From an uncultured Eisenbergiella sp. (GTDB lineage: Bacteria > Bacillota > Clostridia > Lachnospirales > Lachnospiraceae), in contig CAJUEL010000011.1 of NCBI GenBank assembly GCA_910585455.1, positions 47,736-111,735 on the forward strand: 64,000 nucleotides of DNA, given 5' to 3'. Of the stretch, positions 41,804-50,752 are shown piece after piece. Numbering within the stretch: the stretch's first letter is position 1; the number at the start of each line of letters is the position of its first letter. The position numbers and the translations under genes were made by a program. The notes below the pieces were generated by a model. It ran no database searches. It had not been told where the DNA came from and saw only the letters and a program-made list of their open reading frames with translations.

Positions 41804-43330
41804 ATGAAGACAAAAGCGGTAAAAAAGATTCTTTTGGCTTTGGTGTGCACAACACTCACCATTGCACTGGGCGCGTGCGCAGGCGATAGGGCAGATGATG
41901 ACAGGTCACAGATCACGATTGGCATTCCTCAGGACGTTGAGGACAGTCTCGACCCCCACAAGGCGGTGGCGGCGGGAACGGAGGAAATTCTGTTCAATCT
42001 GTATGAAGGGCTTGTGAAACCTGACAGCGATGGAAATTTAGTCGATGCCCTCGCAGAAAGCCACACGATTTCGGATGACGGTCTGGTGTACACGTTTACG
42101 CTCAGACAGAACGTAAAATTCCATGATGGCAGCGTGATGACGGCGGATGACGTAAAATATTCTTTGGACAGATGCGCCGATACCAGCAGTGGAGCCCCCC
42201 TGGTAGCGGCGTTTTCTGCGATTGAGAGCGTCAACATTCTGGATGAAAGGACTGTGGAGGTGGTGCTTACAGAGCCGGATAAGGAATTTCTTCCTTACAT
42301 GACAGCCGCCATCATTCCGCAGGCGAACGAAACGCCGGAGAAAAATCCGATCGGCACCGGTCCTTATAAATATGTTTCCCGCGCGCCTCAGGAGAATTTT
42401 GTGATGGAGAAATTCGACGATTACTGGGGAGAGGGCGCTCACATCGATCTGGTGACCCTGAAGGTGATCGCCAATTCGGACACGATTGTGACCAGCTTAA
42501 ACGGCGGCGCGATCGACATGTTTTTGCGTATTACGCTGGCGCAGTCGGAGCAGGTGTCCGACGATTATCAGGTTCTGGAAGGAACGATGAACCTGGTACA
42601 GGCGATGTACTTAAACAATAAGGCGAAGCCTTTTGACGATATCCGGGTGCGGCAGGCGTTATGCTACGCGGTGGACCCGGCAGGCATCATGGAGATCAAT
42701 TCAAACGGCAAGGGAACGCAGGTGGGCAGCAGCATGTTTCCGGCGTTTGGCAAATATTATATGGAAGAATTAAACGATCTGTATGAAACGGATCTGGATA
42801 AGGCCAGAGAGCTGCTTGCGGATGCGGGATATCCGGACGGTTTTTCCTTTACGCTGACCGTGCCCTCCAACTATCCGCAGCATGTCAACTGCGCGCAGGT
42901 CATCGTGGAGCAGCTAAAGGAGATCGGCGTGGAGGCAAAAATTCAGCTGGTGGAGTGGGAGAGCTGGCTCTCTACGGTATATACGGACAGAAATTACGAG
43001 GCGACCGTGGTGGGGCTGGATGCCTCCAGCTTAACGCCTGCCGCCATGCTGCGCCGTTTTACGGGTGCAGCGAGCAACAATTTCATCAATTATCAAAGCG
43101 CAGACTATGATGAGGCGTTTGAGAAGGCTCTCACGAGCGTGGATGATGCTGAGAAAACGCAGTATTATAAGGAATGTGAGCGGATTCTTGCCCAGGATGC
43201 GGCGAACGTTTACATTCAGGATCTTCCCTGCTTTGTGGCGCTGAACAAAAAGTATGGCGGTTATGAATTCTACCCGTTGTATGTGCAGAATTTTGCATCG
43301 CTTTATCTTGTGGAGGAGCAGAGCAATTAA
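41804..43330 (+). CDS. ABC importer substrate-binding lipoprotein (peptide/nickel family)
   Basis: A solute-binding protein of SBP family 5, 508 residues, that would capture peptides, nickel complexes or related ligands outside the membrane. It has a lipoprotein signal (KKILLALVCTTLTIALGAC, Cys about residue 24) and family markers GIPQDVEDSLDPHKA, FTLRQNVKFHDGSVMTADDVKYSLDR, and NPIGTGPYKYVS. AAAGGAG precedes ATG 41804; the longer frame from 41687 would bury the signal. It opens the five-gene importer operon. Confidence 0.9.
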   Translation: MKTKAVKKILLALVCTTLTIALGACAGDRADDDRSQITIGIPQDVEDSLDPHKAVAAGTEEILFNLYEGLVKPDSDGNLVDALAESHTISDDGLVYTFTLRQNVKFHDGSVMTADDVKYSLDRCADTSSGAPLVAAFSAIESVNILDERTVEVVLTEPDKEFLPYMTAAIIPQANETPEKNPIGTGPYKYVSRAPQENFVMEKFDDYWGEGAHIDLVTLKVIANSDTIVTSLNGGAIDMFLRITLAQSEQVSDDYQVLEGTMNLVQAMYLNNKAKPFDDIRVRQALCYAVDPAGIMEINSNGKGTQVGSSMFPAFGKYYMEELNDLYETDLDKARELLADAGYPDGFSFTLTVPSNYPQHVNCAQVIVEQLKEIGVEAKIQLVEWESWLSTVYTDRNYEATVVGLDASSLTPAAMLRRFTGAASNNFINYQSADYDEAFEKALTSVDDAEKTQYYKECERILAQDAANVYIQDLPCFVALNKKYGGYEFYPLYVQNFASLYLVEEQSN

Positions 43331-43387
43331 GCGAAAGGCTCTTGTTCTGCGGATGCATACAGCCTGTCGGCATGGAGGAACTGGTTC

Positions 43388-44329
43388 ATGAAGTATTTTA
43401 TAAAAAAGCTCGCCGGGCTTTTAGTGACGCTTCTGGTGGTATCTTTCCTGGTATTCGCGGCATTTGCCGTGATACCGGGGGACCCTGCCACCGCGATGCT
43501 GGGCACCGAGGCGACGCCGGAGAGGGTGGAAGCGCTTCGGGAGGAGCTGGGACTGAACGCGCCGGTTTTCGTGCGGTATGTAGGATGGGCAGCGGATTTT
43601 GTGCGGGGAGATTTCGGAACCTCCTACCGTTATAATATGTCCGTAAAGGAAATGATCCAGGATAAGGTGCCTGTCACATTGACGCTGACTGCGATGTCCT
43701 TTTGTATGATCGTGCTCATCGCCATTCCGCTGGGGCTTGTCTGTGCGCGCCATGCGGGAGGATGGCTGGACCGGTCCGTCATCGTGATAAATCAGATCAT
43801 CATGGCAGTTCCGGCATTTTTTTCCGGAATTCTGATCACGCTGGTATTTGGGCTGATCCTGCACTTTTTTGTGCCCGGGGATTATGTTTCTTATCAGACA
43901 AACCTGCCGCGCTTTCTGGGCTATATGTTTTTCCCGGCGGTCGCGATCGCGCTGCCAAAGGCGGCGATGGCGGTGAAGCTTCTGCGCACCTCCGTGCTCG
44001 CCCAGATGAAGCTGGATTATGTGCGGACCGCATACAGCCGGGGCAACGCCACCAGAGAGGTTTTGTACCGGCATGTGCTGAAAAACGCGATGATTCCCGT
44101 CGTGACCTTTCTGGGAATGGCGCTGGCGGACATGATTGCGGGCAGCATCATCATTGAGCAGGTGTTCAACATTCCGGGCATGGGGCGGATCCTTCTGACG
44201 TCTATTTCCAACCGGGATTATCCGGTGGTGGAGGCGGTGATCGTCTGTATCGCGTTTCTGGTCATCATCATTAACTTCATTGTGGATCTGATCTATCAGG
44301 CGATTGATCCGAGAATCACATTCGAATAA
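43388..44329 (+). CDS. ABC importer permease, DppB/OppB/NikB family
   Basis: A 313-residue inner-membrane permease with about six membrane segments. The N-terminal LLVVSFLVFAAFAVIPGDPA signature and the EAA loop (about residues 205-235, YVRTAYSRGNATREVLYRHVLKNA) are present. It follows the binding protein by 57 bases, with GGAGGAA before the start. Confidence 0.92.
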   Translation: MKYFIKKLAGLLVTLLVVSFLVFAAFAVIPGDPATAMLGTEATPERVEALREELGLNAPVFVRYVGWAADFVRGDFGTSYRYNMSVKEMIQDKVPVTLTLTAMSFCMIVLIAIPLGLVCARHAGGWLDRSVIVINQIIMAVPAFFSGILITLVFGLILHFFVPGDYVSYQTNLPRFLGYMFFPAVAIALPKAAMAVKLLRTSVLAQMKLDYVRTAYSRGNATREVLYRHVLKNAMIPVVTFLGMALADMIAGSIIIEQVFNIPGMGRILLTSISNRDYPVVEAVIVCIAFLVIIINFIVDLIYQAIDPRITFE

Positions 44330-44337
44330 GGACTGCT

Positions 44338-45144
44338 ATGAAAAAAAAGAAGAGTAAAAACTATAAAATCGGAGCCACGATCACCGGCGTTTTGTTGTTT
44401 TTCATCCTGGTCGGGCTGTTCTGGACGCCCTATGATCCGGACGCGATGGACAACGCGAGCAAGCTTGCGGGCGTTTCTTTTTCTCATATCATGGGCTGCG
44501 ACAATTTCGGCAGGGACATTTTCAGCCGCGTGCTGGAGGGCAGCAAAATCACGCTTTTTGTGGCGGTGGGAACGGTGGCGATCGGGACGCTTTGCGGTAT
44601 TGTAGTGGGCGCCTTTACCGGCTACTACGGCGGCATTGTGGATGAGCTTTTCATGCGCATAAACGATGCCCTTTTTGCGTTTCCGAGCATTCTTTTGGGG
44701 CTGGTATTCATCAGCCTTTTGGGCAGCGGCAAATACAATGTGATCGTGGCGCTGGGCGTCGCGTTCATTCCCAGCTTCGCCCGCATTGTGCGCAGCGAGT
44801 TCATCCGCTGCAAAAATATGGACTATGTCAAAAGCGCGAAGCTCGCCGGGGCGGGGGATCTGCGCATCATGTTCGTGCACATTCTGCCAAACGTGATGAC
44901 CGTGCTTTCCTCCTCCATCATGATCGGTTTTAACAATGCGGTGCTGGCGGAGGCGGGCATGAGCTATCTGGGGATCGGCGTACAGCCGCCGGATGCGAGC
45001 CTGGGGCGCATGCTGTCCGAAGCGCAGACCTATCTGTTTTCCGCGCCGGGCTTCGCGTTATTTCCGGGAATCGTGCTCATTTTGATGGTGCTGGGCTTTT
45101 CTCTTTTGGCGGAAGGAATCAAGGAGGGCGCCGGCTATGCTTGA
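44338..45144 (+). CDS. ABC importer permease, DppC/OppC/NikC family
   Basis: The 268-residue second permease shows HIMGCDNFGRDIFSRVLEGSK near the N-terminus, typical of the C subunit, and the EAA loop NMDYVKSAKLAGAGDLRIMF. It forms the pore with the B subunit. Its 3' end overlaps the ATPase gene by eight bases. Confidence 0.92.
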   Translation: MKKKKSKNYKIGATITGVLLFFILVGLFWTPYDPDAMDNASKLAGVSFSHIMGCDNFGRDIFSRVLEGSKITLFVAVGTVAIGTLCGIVVGAFTGYYGGIVDELFMRINDALFAFPSILLGLVFISLLGSGKYNVIVALGVAFIPSFARIVRSEFIRCKNMDYVKSAKLAGAGDLRIMFVHILPNVMTVLSSSIMIGFNNAVLAEAGMSYLGIGVQPPDASLGRMLSEAQTYLFSAPGFALFPGIVLILMVLGFSLLAEGIKEGAGYA

Positions 45145-45934
45145 TGTGGTAAATCTGAATATAGAATTTCATGATCATCTGACGCCGGAAACCGTGGTGT
45201 TTGATTTTAACCTGTACATGGAGCCGGGAGAGATTGTCGGCCTTGTGGGGGAATCCGGTTCCGGCAAATCCATGACCGCGCTGGCCATCGCCGGGCTTTT
45301 GTCCCGGCACGATATGGAAAAGCGCGGACAGATTTTGTTTGAACAAAAGGATCTTCTGACCTGTAAAAGGGAGGAGCTGCGCGCGCTGCAGGGCAATGAA
45401 ATTTCCATGGTGTTTCAGGAGCCCATGACCTCCTTAAATCCGGTGTTTCGGATCGGCTGGCAGGTGGAGGAGGCGCTGCGCATTCATCATCCGGAATTAT
45501 CAAAGCAGGCGCGCAGGGAGCGGGCGATACAGGCGCTTATGGATGTAGAGCTTGCGGATGCCAGGCGGGTGTATCAGTCCTATCCCCATCAGCTTTCCGG
45601 CGGCATGCGGCAGCGGGTCATGATCGCGTCCGCGATGGTCTGTGAGCCGAAGCTTCTGATCGCGGATGAGCCGACCACGGCGCTGGATGTGACGATTCAG
45701 GCGCAGATTGTGAAGCTGTTAAAACGGATCAACAAAGAAAAAAATACGGCGATCCTGTTCATTTCCCATGATTTGAGCCTGATCAGGCAGCTCTGTGAGC
45801 GGGTGATCGTCATGCAGGGCGGCTATATCGTGGAGGGCGGTCCGGTGGAGGAAATCTTTCTTTCGCCGAAGCAGGAGTATACGAAGAAGCTGATCGGCGC
45901 CATTCCAAAATGTGAAAAGCGCGTAACAGTTTAG
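45137..45934 (+). CDS. ABC importer ATPase, DppD/OppD/NikD family
   Basis: A 265-residue ATPase with Walker A GESGSGKSM, Q-loop VFQEPMTSLNP, signature LSGGMRQRV, Walker B LLIADEPTTALD and the His switch ISHD. The C-terminal tail is short: the oligopeptide-loop Cys-rich extension typical of DppD is reduced, which resembles NikD/NikE-type importers. The stop TAG lies inside a GTAACAG repeat. Confidence 0.92.
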   Translation: MLDVVNLNIEFHDHLTPETVVFDFNLYMEPGEIVGLVGESGSGKSMTALAIAGLLSRHDMEKRGQILFEQKDLLTCKREELRALQGNEISMVFQEPMTSLNPVFRIGWQVEEALRIHHPELSKQARRERAIQALMDVELADARRVYQSYPHQLSGGMRQRVMIASAMVCEPKLLIADEPTTALDVTIQAQIVKLLKRINKEKNTAILFISHDLSLIRQLCERVIVMQGGYIVEGGPVEEIFLSPKQEYTKKLIGAIPKCEKRVTV

Positions 45935-45960
45935 AACTATCCAAACTGCTGCAAAAGCGC
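45919..45960. repeat. GTAACAG palindromic repeat, copy spanning the ATPase stop
   Basis: GCGCGTAACAGTTTAGAAC ... CCAAACTGCTGC ... GCGC (45919-45960) includes the stop codon of the upstream gene and precedes the ribosome binding site of the next. It resembles the copies at 3491 and 21512. Confidence 0.6.
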
Positions 45961-45973
45961 GGGGGAGGCTGAT

Positions 45974-46756
45974 ATGGGAAAAAACGGTGATCTGGCAGGG
46001 GAAGGCCAGCTTCTTACAGTGAAGGATGTGCGCATCCGCTTTACGCAGGAGAGGCATTCCCTGTTTGAGAAAAAAAGAAAAAAAGAAGTGTTAAAGGGCG
46101 TTTCCTTTTCCATGCGGGAAGGGGAGGTGCTGGGACTTGTGGGAGAGTCCGGCTGCGGAAAGTCCACGCTGGCGAAGGTGATTCTGGGGCTGGAAAAAGC
46201 CGAAAGCGGTGAAGTGATTCATCGCAGTCAGCACCCCCAGATGGTATTTCAGGATCCTTACGGCTCCTTAAATCCCGCCAAAAGGATCGGCTGGATTTTA
46301 GAGGAGCCGCTGCGCATCCGGGGCGGCTATACGGCGCAGGAGCGCAGGGCCCGGGCGCTTGCCATGCTCGGGCGCGTGGGGCTGGAGGAAAAAATCGCCG
46401 AACGCTATCCCAGTCAGCTTTCCGGCGGACAGCGGCAGCGGGTCTGCATCGGGGCGGCGCTGATGCTGGAGCCGAAGCTTTTGATCGCGGATGAGGCGGT
46501 CTCGGCGCTGGATGTGACGATTCAGGCGCAGGTGCTTTCCCTTCTGCTTTCGCTTAAGGAGGAAATGGGGCTGGCGATTTTGTTCATTTCCCATGACATG
46601 CGCGTGGTTTACCAGATGTGCGACCGGGTGCTGATCATGAAGGACGGACAGTTTGTGGAAAGCGGGGATGTGGATACGGTCTATTTTTCGCCGCGGCATC
46701 CCTATACGAAGGAATTGCTGGTAGCAGCGGGAATCAGGGAGGAAACGGAAAAATGA
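45974..46756 (+). CDS. ABC importer ATPase, DppF/OppF/NikE family
   Basis: A 260-residue ATPase, partner of the preceding one: Walker A GESGCGKST, Q-loop VFQDPYGSLNP, signature LSGGQRQRV, Walker B LLIADEAVSALD, ISHD. It has a basic insertion near residue 35 (FEKKRKKEVLKG). GGGGAGG precedes the start. The stop overlaps the phosphatase gene in ATGA. The substrate of the whole importer (oligopeptide, nickel or a nickelophore) cannot be fixed from sequence. Confidence 0.92.
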   Translation: MGKNGDLAGEGQLLTVKDVRIRFTQERHSLFEKKRKKEVLKGVSFSMREGEVLGLVGESGCGKSTLAKVILGLEKAESGEVIHRSQHPQMVFQDPYGSLNPAKRIGWILEEPLRIRGGYTAQERRARALAMLGRVGLEEKIAERYPSQLSGGQRQRVCIGAALMLEPKLLIADEAVSALDVTIQAQVLSLLLSLKEEMGLAILFISHDMRVVYQMCDRVLIMKDGQFVESGDVDTVYFSPRHPYTKELLVAAGIREETEK

Positions 46757-47265
46757 GCATGCTGGAAACCTTTTATCCGGATATCACGGAGGATTCCGCC
46801 TACGAAATCGATTATGAGGGCTATTACCGGAAGGGCTTTCGGGGTATCATTTACGATGTGGATAACACGCTGGTTCCCCACGGCGCGCCCGCGGACGAAA
46901 GGGCGCGGGCGCTGTTTGTGCGGCTTCATAAGATCGGCTATCATGTGACCCTTCTTTCCAACAATAAGGAACCGAGGGTGAAAAGCTTTGCCGAAGAAGT
47001 GAAGTATGCGGATTACATTTACAAGGCGGATAAGCCGTCCCCCAGGGGCTATCGGGAGGCGATGCGGCGGATGGGAACGGACGAAAAAACCACCCTTTTT
47101 GTGGGCGATCAGCTTTTTACGGATGTATGGGGGGCAAAAAATGCGGGCGTTTTGGGCATTTTAGTGAAACCAATCCACCCAAAAGAAGAAATTCAGATCA
47201 TTTTTAAGAGACAACTGGAGAAAATTGTGTTATATTTTTATATGAGAAGGCAAAAGAGACTGTGA
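46753..47265 (+). CDS. YqeG-family HAD-IIIA phosphatase
   Basis: A 170-residue HAD phosphatase. Motif I is IIYDVDNTLVPHG (the two Asp residues), motif II is LLSNNKEPRV, and the C-terminal FVGDQLFTDVWGAKNAG is motif III/IV. The family is widespread in Firmicutes; the plant relative dephosphorylates phosphatidylglycerolphosphate. The start overlaps the ATPase stop, and aroE follows by seven bases, so it links the importer to the shikimate genes in one transcript. Confidence 0.9.
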   Translation: MSMLETFYPDITEDSAYEIDYEGYYRKGFRGIIYDVDNTLVPHGAPADERARALFVRLHKIGYHVTLLSNNKEPRVKSFAEEVKYADYIYKADKPSPRGYREAMRRMGTDEKTTLFVGDQLFTDVWGAKNAGVLGILVKPIHPKEEIQIIFKRQLEKIVLYFYMRRQKRL

Positions 47266-47272
47266 GGCGCAT

Positions 47273-48151
47273 ATGGAACAGGTAAAAATAGCGGTTGACG
47301 GAAAAACGAAGCTGTGCGGGCTGATCGGCAATCCGGTGGAGCACACCATTTCGCCGATGCTTCATCACATGATGGCGAATGCATGCGGCGTCAATCTGGC
47401 CTATCTTCCTTTTCTGGTGGAAAAGGAAAGGCTATCGGCGGCGGTGGAAGGTGCTTATGCATTGGGCATGCTGGGCGTAAACGTGACAGTTCCCTATAAA
47501 AAGGATGTTATTCCTTTTTTAAAGGAGACGGACCAGATGGCGGCGGCGATGGAATCCGTAAACACGCTGGTGCGCACCGACGGCGGTTACAAGGGCTATA
47601 ACACCGATATGAGCGGCTTATACCGGGCGATGCAGGAGGATCAGGTTTTTCTTTCGCAGGAAGCGGTGATCATACTGGGCGCGGGAGGCGTGGGCAGAGC
47701 GGTGGCATATCTTTGCGCCATGAAGGGCGCGGAAAGGGTATATGTGCTGAATCGCAGCGCCGAAAAAGCGCATGAGGTCGCAAGGGAAGTCAATGCCCGG
47801 TGCAGCAATCCCTGTGTCACAGGCATGGAGCTGGACGGATGGAAGGAGCTGCCGGAACGGAAATATCTCTGCATCCAGGCGACAAGCGTCGGGCTGTTCC
47901 CGGACTGTAGGCGGGCGGCGGTGGAGGAAGCAGGCTTTTATCAAAAAATTCACACCGGCTATGATCTGATTTATCGTCCGGCGGAAACGAAGTTTATGCA
48001 CCTTTGCAAAAATGCGGGTGCCAGAAGCTTCAATGGACTGAAAATGCTCATTTATCAGGGGGTGGAAGCCTTCGAGCTCTGGAACAGAGTGACGGTTCCG
48101 GAGGATGTGGTCGCCCGCATTTACCGTGATTGTGCGCTTTCTGACCGGTAA
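47273..48151 (+). CDS. aroE: Shikimate dehydrogenase
   Basis: AroE reduces 3-dehydroshikimate with NADPH. The 292-residue protein has the substrate motif LIGNPVEHTISPMLHH, the catalytic Lys in NVTVPYKKDV, NTDMSGLYRAM, the dinucleotide motif ILGAGGVGRAVAYL and the NRSAEKA specificity loop typical for NADP. The stop TAA lies inside a GTAACAG repeat. An aroK-aroQ fusion follows at 145 bases, making a short shikimate cluster. Confidence 0.94.
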   Translation: MEQVKIAVDGKTKLCGLIGNPVEHTISPMLHHMMANACGVNLAYLPFLVEKERLSAAVEGAYALGMLGVNVTVPYKKDVIPFLKETDQMAAAMESVNTLVRTDGGYKGYNTDMSGLYRAMQEDQVFLSQEAVIILGAGGVGRAVAYLCAMKGAERVYVLNRSAEKAHEVAREVNARCSNPCVTGMELDGWKELPERKYLCIQATSVGLFPDCRRAAVEEAGFYQKIHTGYDLIYRPAETKFMHLCKNAGARSFNGLKMLIYQGVEAFELWNRVTVPEDVVARIYRDCALSDR

Positions 48152-48189
48152 CAGTTTTGAAATGCTTTCTTGAGAAACAGTAGTGTTGC
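48146..48189. repeat. GTAACAG repeat, copy at the aroE stop
   Basis: CGGTAACAGTTTTGAAATGC followed by GAAACAGTAGTGTTGC; the first TAA is the aroE stop codon. The right arm is degenerate. Confidence 0.5.
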
Positions 48190-48296
48190 ATGGCGCATGC
48201 GCGTCAGCGTGAAGCAGCCGCCTTTTCGCGTGTGGGCGCGTCCAAAAGCGCATGCCGGTTTTTTGGCTAAAGGAGTACGAAAGTGAGGGAATTACC

Positions 48297-49526
48297 ATGG
48301 GCAATGTAATATTGATCGGGTTCATGGGCTGCGGGAAAAGCAGTGTTGCATTGAAACTGTCCTATCGGATGAAACAGCCGATGACGGACACAGACAGGCT
48401 GATTGAGAAAAAACAGGGAAAAACGATTAAGGAGATTTTTGAACAGGATGGGGAAGAGGCGTTCCGCAGCATGGAAACGGAGGCCTTGAGGAGTCTGAAG
48501 GAGACCGCAAAAAGTCAGATCATTTCCGTGGGCGGAGGAACTCCCATGAAGGAGGAAAACAGGGCCCTGCTCAAGGAGATCGGCAAGGTGGTGTATCTGC
48601 GCGCGAAGCCGGAAACGCTGTATGAAAGGGTAAAAGCGGATACGAACAGACCGCTTTTACAGTGCGACGATCCACTTTTGAAAATACGGACGCTTCTGGA
48701 AGAAAGGAAAGAGGCTTATGAAGCGGCCGCCGATCTGATCGTAGATGTGGATGATAAAAATTTCGGACAGATCCTGTATGAAATAGAAAAAGGAACGCGT
48801 CCTGCCCCCCGCGCCGCGCGCCCCCGTTTTGAAGGGAAGGAAGGCGAATTGCGGGCAGCTTTTGAAGGCAGGGAAGGCTATAAGAGACCGCCTTTTGGTT
48901 TAAAGGAAGGAGAAGCGCATCAGCCCTTTGGCACAAAGGAGACAGATGCCCGGCCCGCTTATGGAAGACGGGAAGGCTATGGATTTCATTTTAAGCCCGG
49001 CATCCGGGAAGGAGAGGCAGGACAGCCCTTTAAGAGAGAGGAACGACCGTATAAAGCGCCCGCACAGACAAAGGGCCGCTTAAAAAAGCTGCTGGTGATC
49101 AACGGTCCGAACTTAAACTTCCTGGGCATCCGGGAAAAGTCCGTTTACGGGACGAGGGACTATAATTATCTGCTGGACATCATTGCCAGAAAGGGGATCG
49201 CCTGCCGGGCATCCATCGATGTGTTCCAAAGCAACCACGAGGGCGCGATCATCGACCGCATCCAGGCGGCGTATTTTGACGGCACGGAGGGGATCGTGAT
49301 CAATCCCGGCGCCTATACCCATTACAGCTACGCCATCCGGGATGCGCTTGCCAGCATCACTGTGCCGAAGGTGGAGGTACATATTTCCAACATCATGGAG
49401 CGGGAGGAATTCCGGCATGTATCCGTGACCGCGCCCGCCTGTGACAGGCAGATATACGGACACGGACTGGACGGCTATCTGGAAGCGATTGATTTTATTT
49501 TGGTGAACGATAAAGGACAGGAGTAA
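48297..49526 (+). CDS. Shikimate kinase - type II 3-dehydroquinate dehydratase fusion
   Basis: A 409-residue two-domain enzyme. Residues 1-165 are shikimate kinase (AroK): P-loop GFMGCGKSS, DTDRLIEKKQGKTI, VGGGTPM, LRAKPETLYERV. A 95-residue Gly/Glu/Arg-rich linker follows with imperfect repeats such as GREGYKRPPFG and GRREGYGFHF. Residues about 263-405 are type II dehydroquinase (AroQ): LLVINGPNLNFLG, INPGAYTHYSYAIRDAL, VEVHISNI and REEFRHVSV. It thus joins steps 3 and 5, while aroE (step 4) is the upstream gene. ATG 48297 follows GAGGGA; the frame from 48252 is a read-through of the gap. Confidence 0.92.
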   Translation: MGNVILIGFMGCGKSSVALKLSYRMKQPMTDTDRLIEKKQGKTIKEIFEQDGEEAFRSMETEALRSLKETAKSQIISVGGGTPMKEENRALLKEIGKVVYLRAKPETLYERVKADTNRPLLQCDDPLLKIRTLLEERKEAYEAAADLIVDVDDKNFGQILYEIEKGTRPAPRAARPRFEGKEGELRAAFEGREGYKRPPFGLKEGEAHQPFGTKETDARPAYGRREGYGFHFKPGIREGEAGQPFKREERPYKAPAQTKGRLKKLLVINGPNLNFLGIREKSVYGTRDYNYLLDIIARKGIACRASIDVFQSNHEGAIIDRIQAAYFDGTEGIVINPGAYTHYSYAIRDALASITVPKVEVHISNIMEREEFRHVSVTAPACDRQIYGHGLDGYLEAIDFILVNDKGQE

Positions 49527-49538
49527 AAAAGAGATGGC

Positions 49539-49571
49539 AGAGAGCTTCACGGCCTGGTGAGGCTCTCTGTT
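49539..49571 (+). terminator. Terminator of the importer-shikimate operon
   Basis: AGAGAGCTTCAC pairs with GTGAGGCTCTCT (one T-G) around GGCCTG, followed by GTTT. Confidence 0.7.
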
Positions 49572-49665
49572 TCGCGTTTAAATGGCCGCCTGATGTTACG
49601 TGCGCGGTTTGCGCCCGGGCGGCGTATGGAAAATACGCAACAGCTTGGGCAGGTCCGAATGGCTT

Positions 49666-50199
49666 TCAAAGACAAAATTCCCGAATCTGTGCCAGAACCT
49701 GATCCGATGTGACAAGGTCGCCGCGCAGACTGATTTTGCCGTAATCCTTTGCGGATAAATACAATATTTGCGGTTTTTCCTCCAGCTGGTCGGAGAAGAC
49801 CTCAGAAAAATGATCCCTGTTCGTGTTGGAAATGACAAGGAATTTCTTGGGGACAGCGAGATATTTTTTTACGGAGTTCTCCTGTGAACCGAAGTAGCAG
49901 CACCCCCGTTCATTGAAGATAAAATAATTGGAGCAGGGATAGTCGCAATAGTTTGGCACGACGAAATAGGTAAGGCTGCTGTTGCAGATACGGTCGTAGA
50001 GCGGGATGATGGAGTCCTCGTAATATGGGCATGCTTCACGCTTTTGAAAGCATTCATAATCGCAGCTTCCACATGCTGAAACGTTGAGGTTAAAGAAATG
50101 TATGACCTGTGCCGAGGGATAAAGGGATTGGATATATCTGGCTATGTTTGCGCAGTTACCGTTATGCCGACTGCTGAAATTGATAATCAGAGGATTCAT
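49666..50199 (-). CDS. Flavodoxin-like NAD(P)H-dependent oxidoreductase
   Basis: A 177-residue protein with a flavodoxin-like fold: LIINFSSRHNGNCANIARYI (FMN phosphate region), a Cys-rich loop ACGSCDYECFQKREACPYY like that of NADPH-dependent FMN reductases and iron-sulfur flavoproteins, and FVVPNYCDYPCSNYFIFNERG. The Cys spacing suggests an iron-sulfur or disulfide site. The substrate is unknown. It stands alone and is AT-richer than its neighbours. Confidence 0.75.
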   Translation of the reverse strand: MNPLIINFSSRHNGNCANIARYIQSLYPSAQVIHFFNLNVSACGSCDYECFQKREACPYYEDSIIPLYDRICNSSLTYFVVPNYCDYPCSNYFIFNERGCCYFGSQENSVKKYLAVPKKFLVISNTNRDHFSEVFSDQLEEKPQILYLSAKDYGKISLRGDLVTSDQVLAQIREFCL

Positions 50200-50282
50200 G
50201 ACAGGTTTTCTCCATTCTTTTGATTTTTAAATTATATTATCACAAGGCTGCATGCTTTTCAATGTCATCAACCTGTCTGTCA

Positions 50283-50657
50283 GGGAAGTCAATTTTGGGG
50301 CGGGACGGCACTTTCCGGCAGGGGAAAACATGCGGAGCAGAAGGCTGGCGGGCGGAGGGAAAGCGGACCGGTGGGAGACACAGGCAGTTTCCGGCTGTTT
50401 TATCCGGAGAGGAGAAATTCCCAAAATGGCAGGCTATTCCTGGAACAGGGCGCAAAACTGTCTGAACGCAGTGAGTTTTTTTGCGCCCTGTTTCGTTCAG
50501 GAATAGCCGGTCATTTTGTGGAATTTCCCGCTCCGGATAACGCAGCCGGAAACTGCCTGTGTCTCCCACCGGTCCGCTTTCCCTCCGCCCGCCAGCCTTC
50601 TGCTCCGCATGTTTTCCCCTGCCGGAAAGTGCCGTCCCGCTCTGAAATTGATTTCCC
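50283..50657. repeat. Long inverted repeat LIR2 (about 375 bp hairpin)
   Basis: Arms of about 175 bp run from GGGAAGTCAATTTT to the matching AAATTGATTTCCC. They are nearly identical over the outer 110 bp. The centre (about 50453-50485) reads AAACTGTCTGAACG then CAGTGAGTTT, matching the apex of LIR1 although the arms are unrelated. Frames in both directions are mirror artefacts. The rest of the 553-base gap before 50753 has no gene. Confidence 0.85.
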
Positions 50658-50752
50658 ATCCCGCCTGTGGCGGGCTGTTGACTATGGGACGGAAAATGTT
50701 ATACTTTTTATATGCGGGTGAAGAGAATAAAGCCAAAGGAGGAATGTACAGA

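Noticed and set aside
41465..41925. Overlapping frames on both strands around the 163-bp palindrome
   Set aside because: They exist because the palindrome reads identically on both strands; the real gene start is the lipoprotein ATG at 41804.
41804..46756. Assignment of the importer as a nickel (Nik) system
   Set aside because: The ATPases are short as in NikD/NikE, but the binding-protein sequence alone does not separate peptide from nickel ligands and no urease or hydrogenase genes are near.
50220..50752. Frames in the second long hairpin, including an N-terminal extension of the esterase to 50516
   Set aside because: The sequence is a hairpin arm; AAAGGAGG before ATG 50753 marks the true start.
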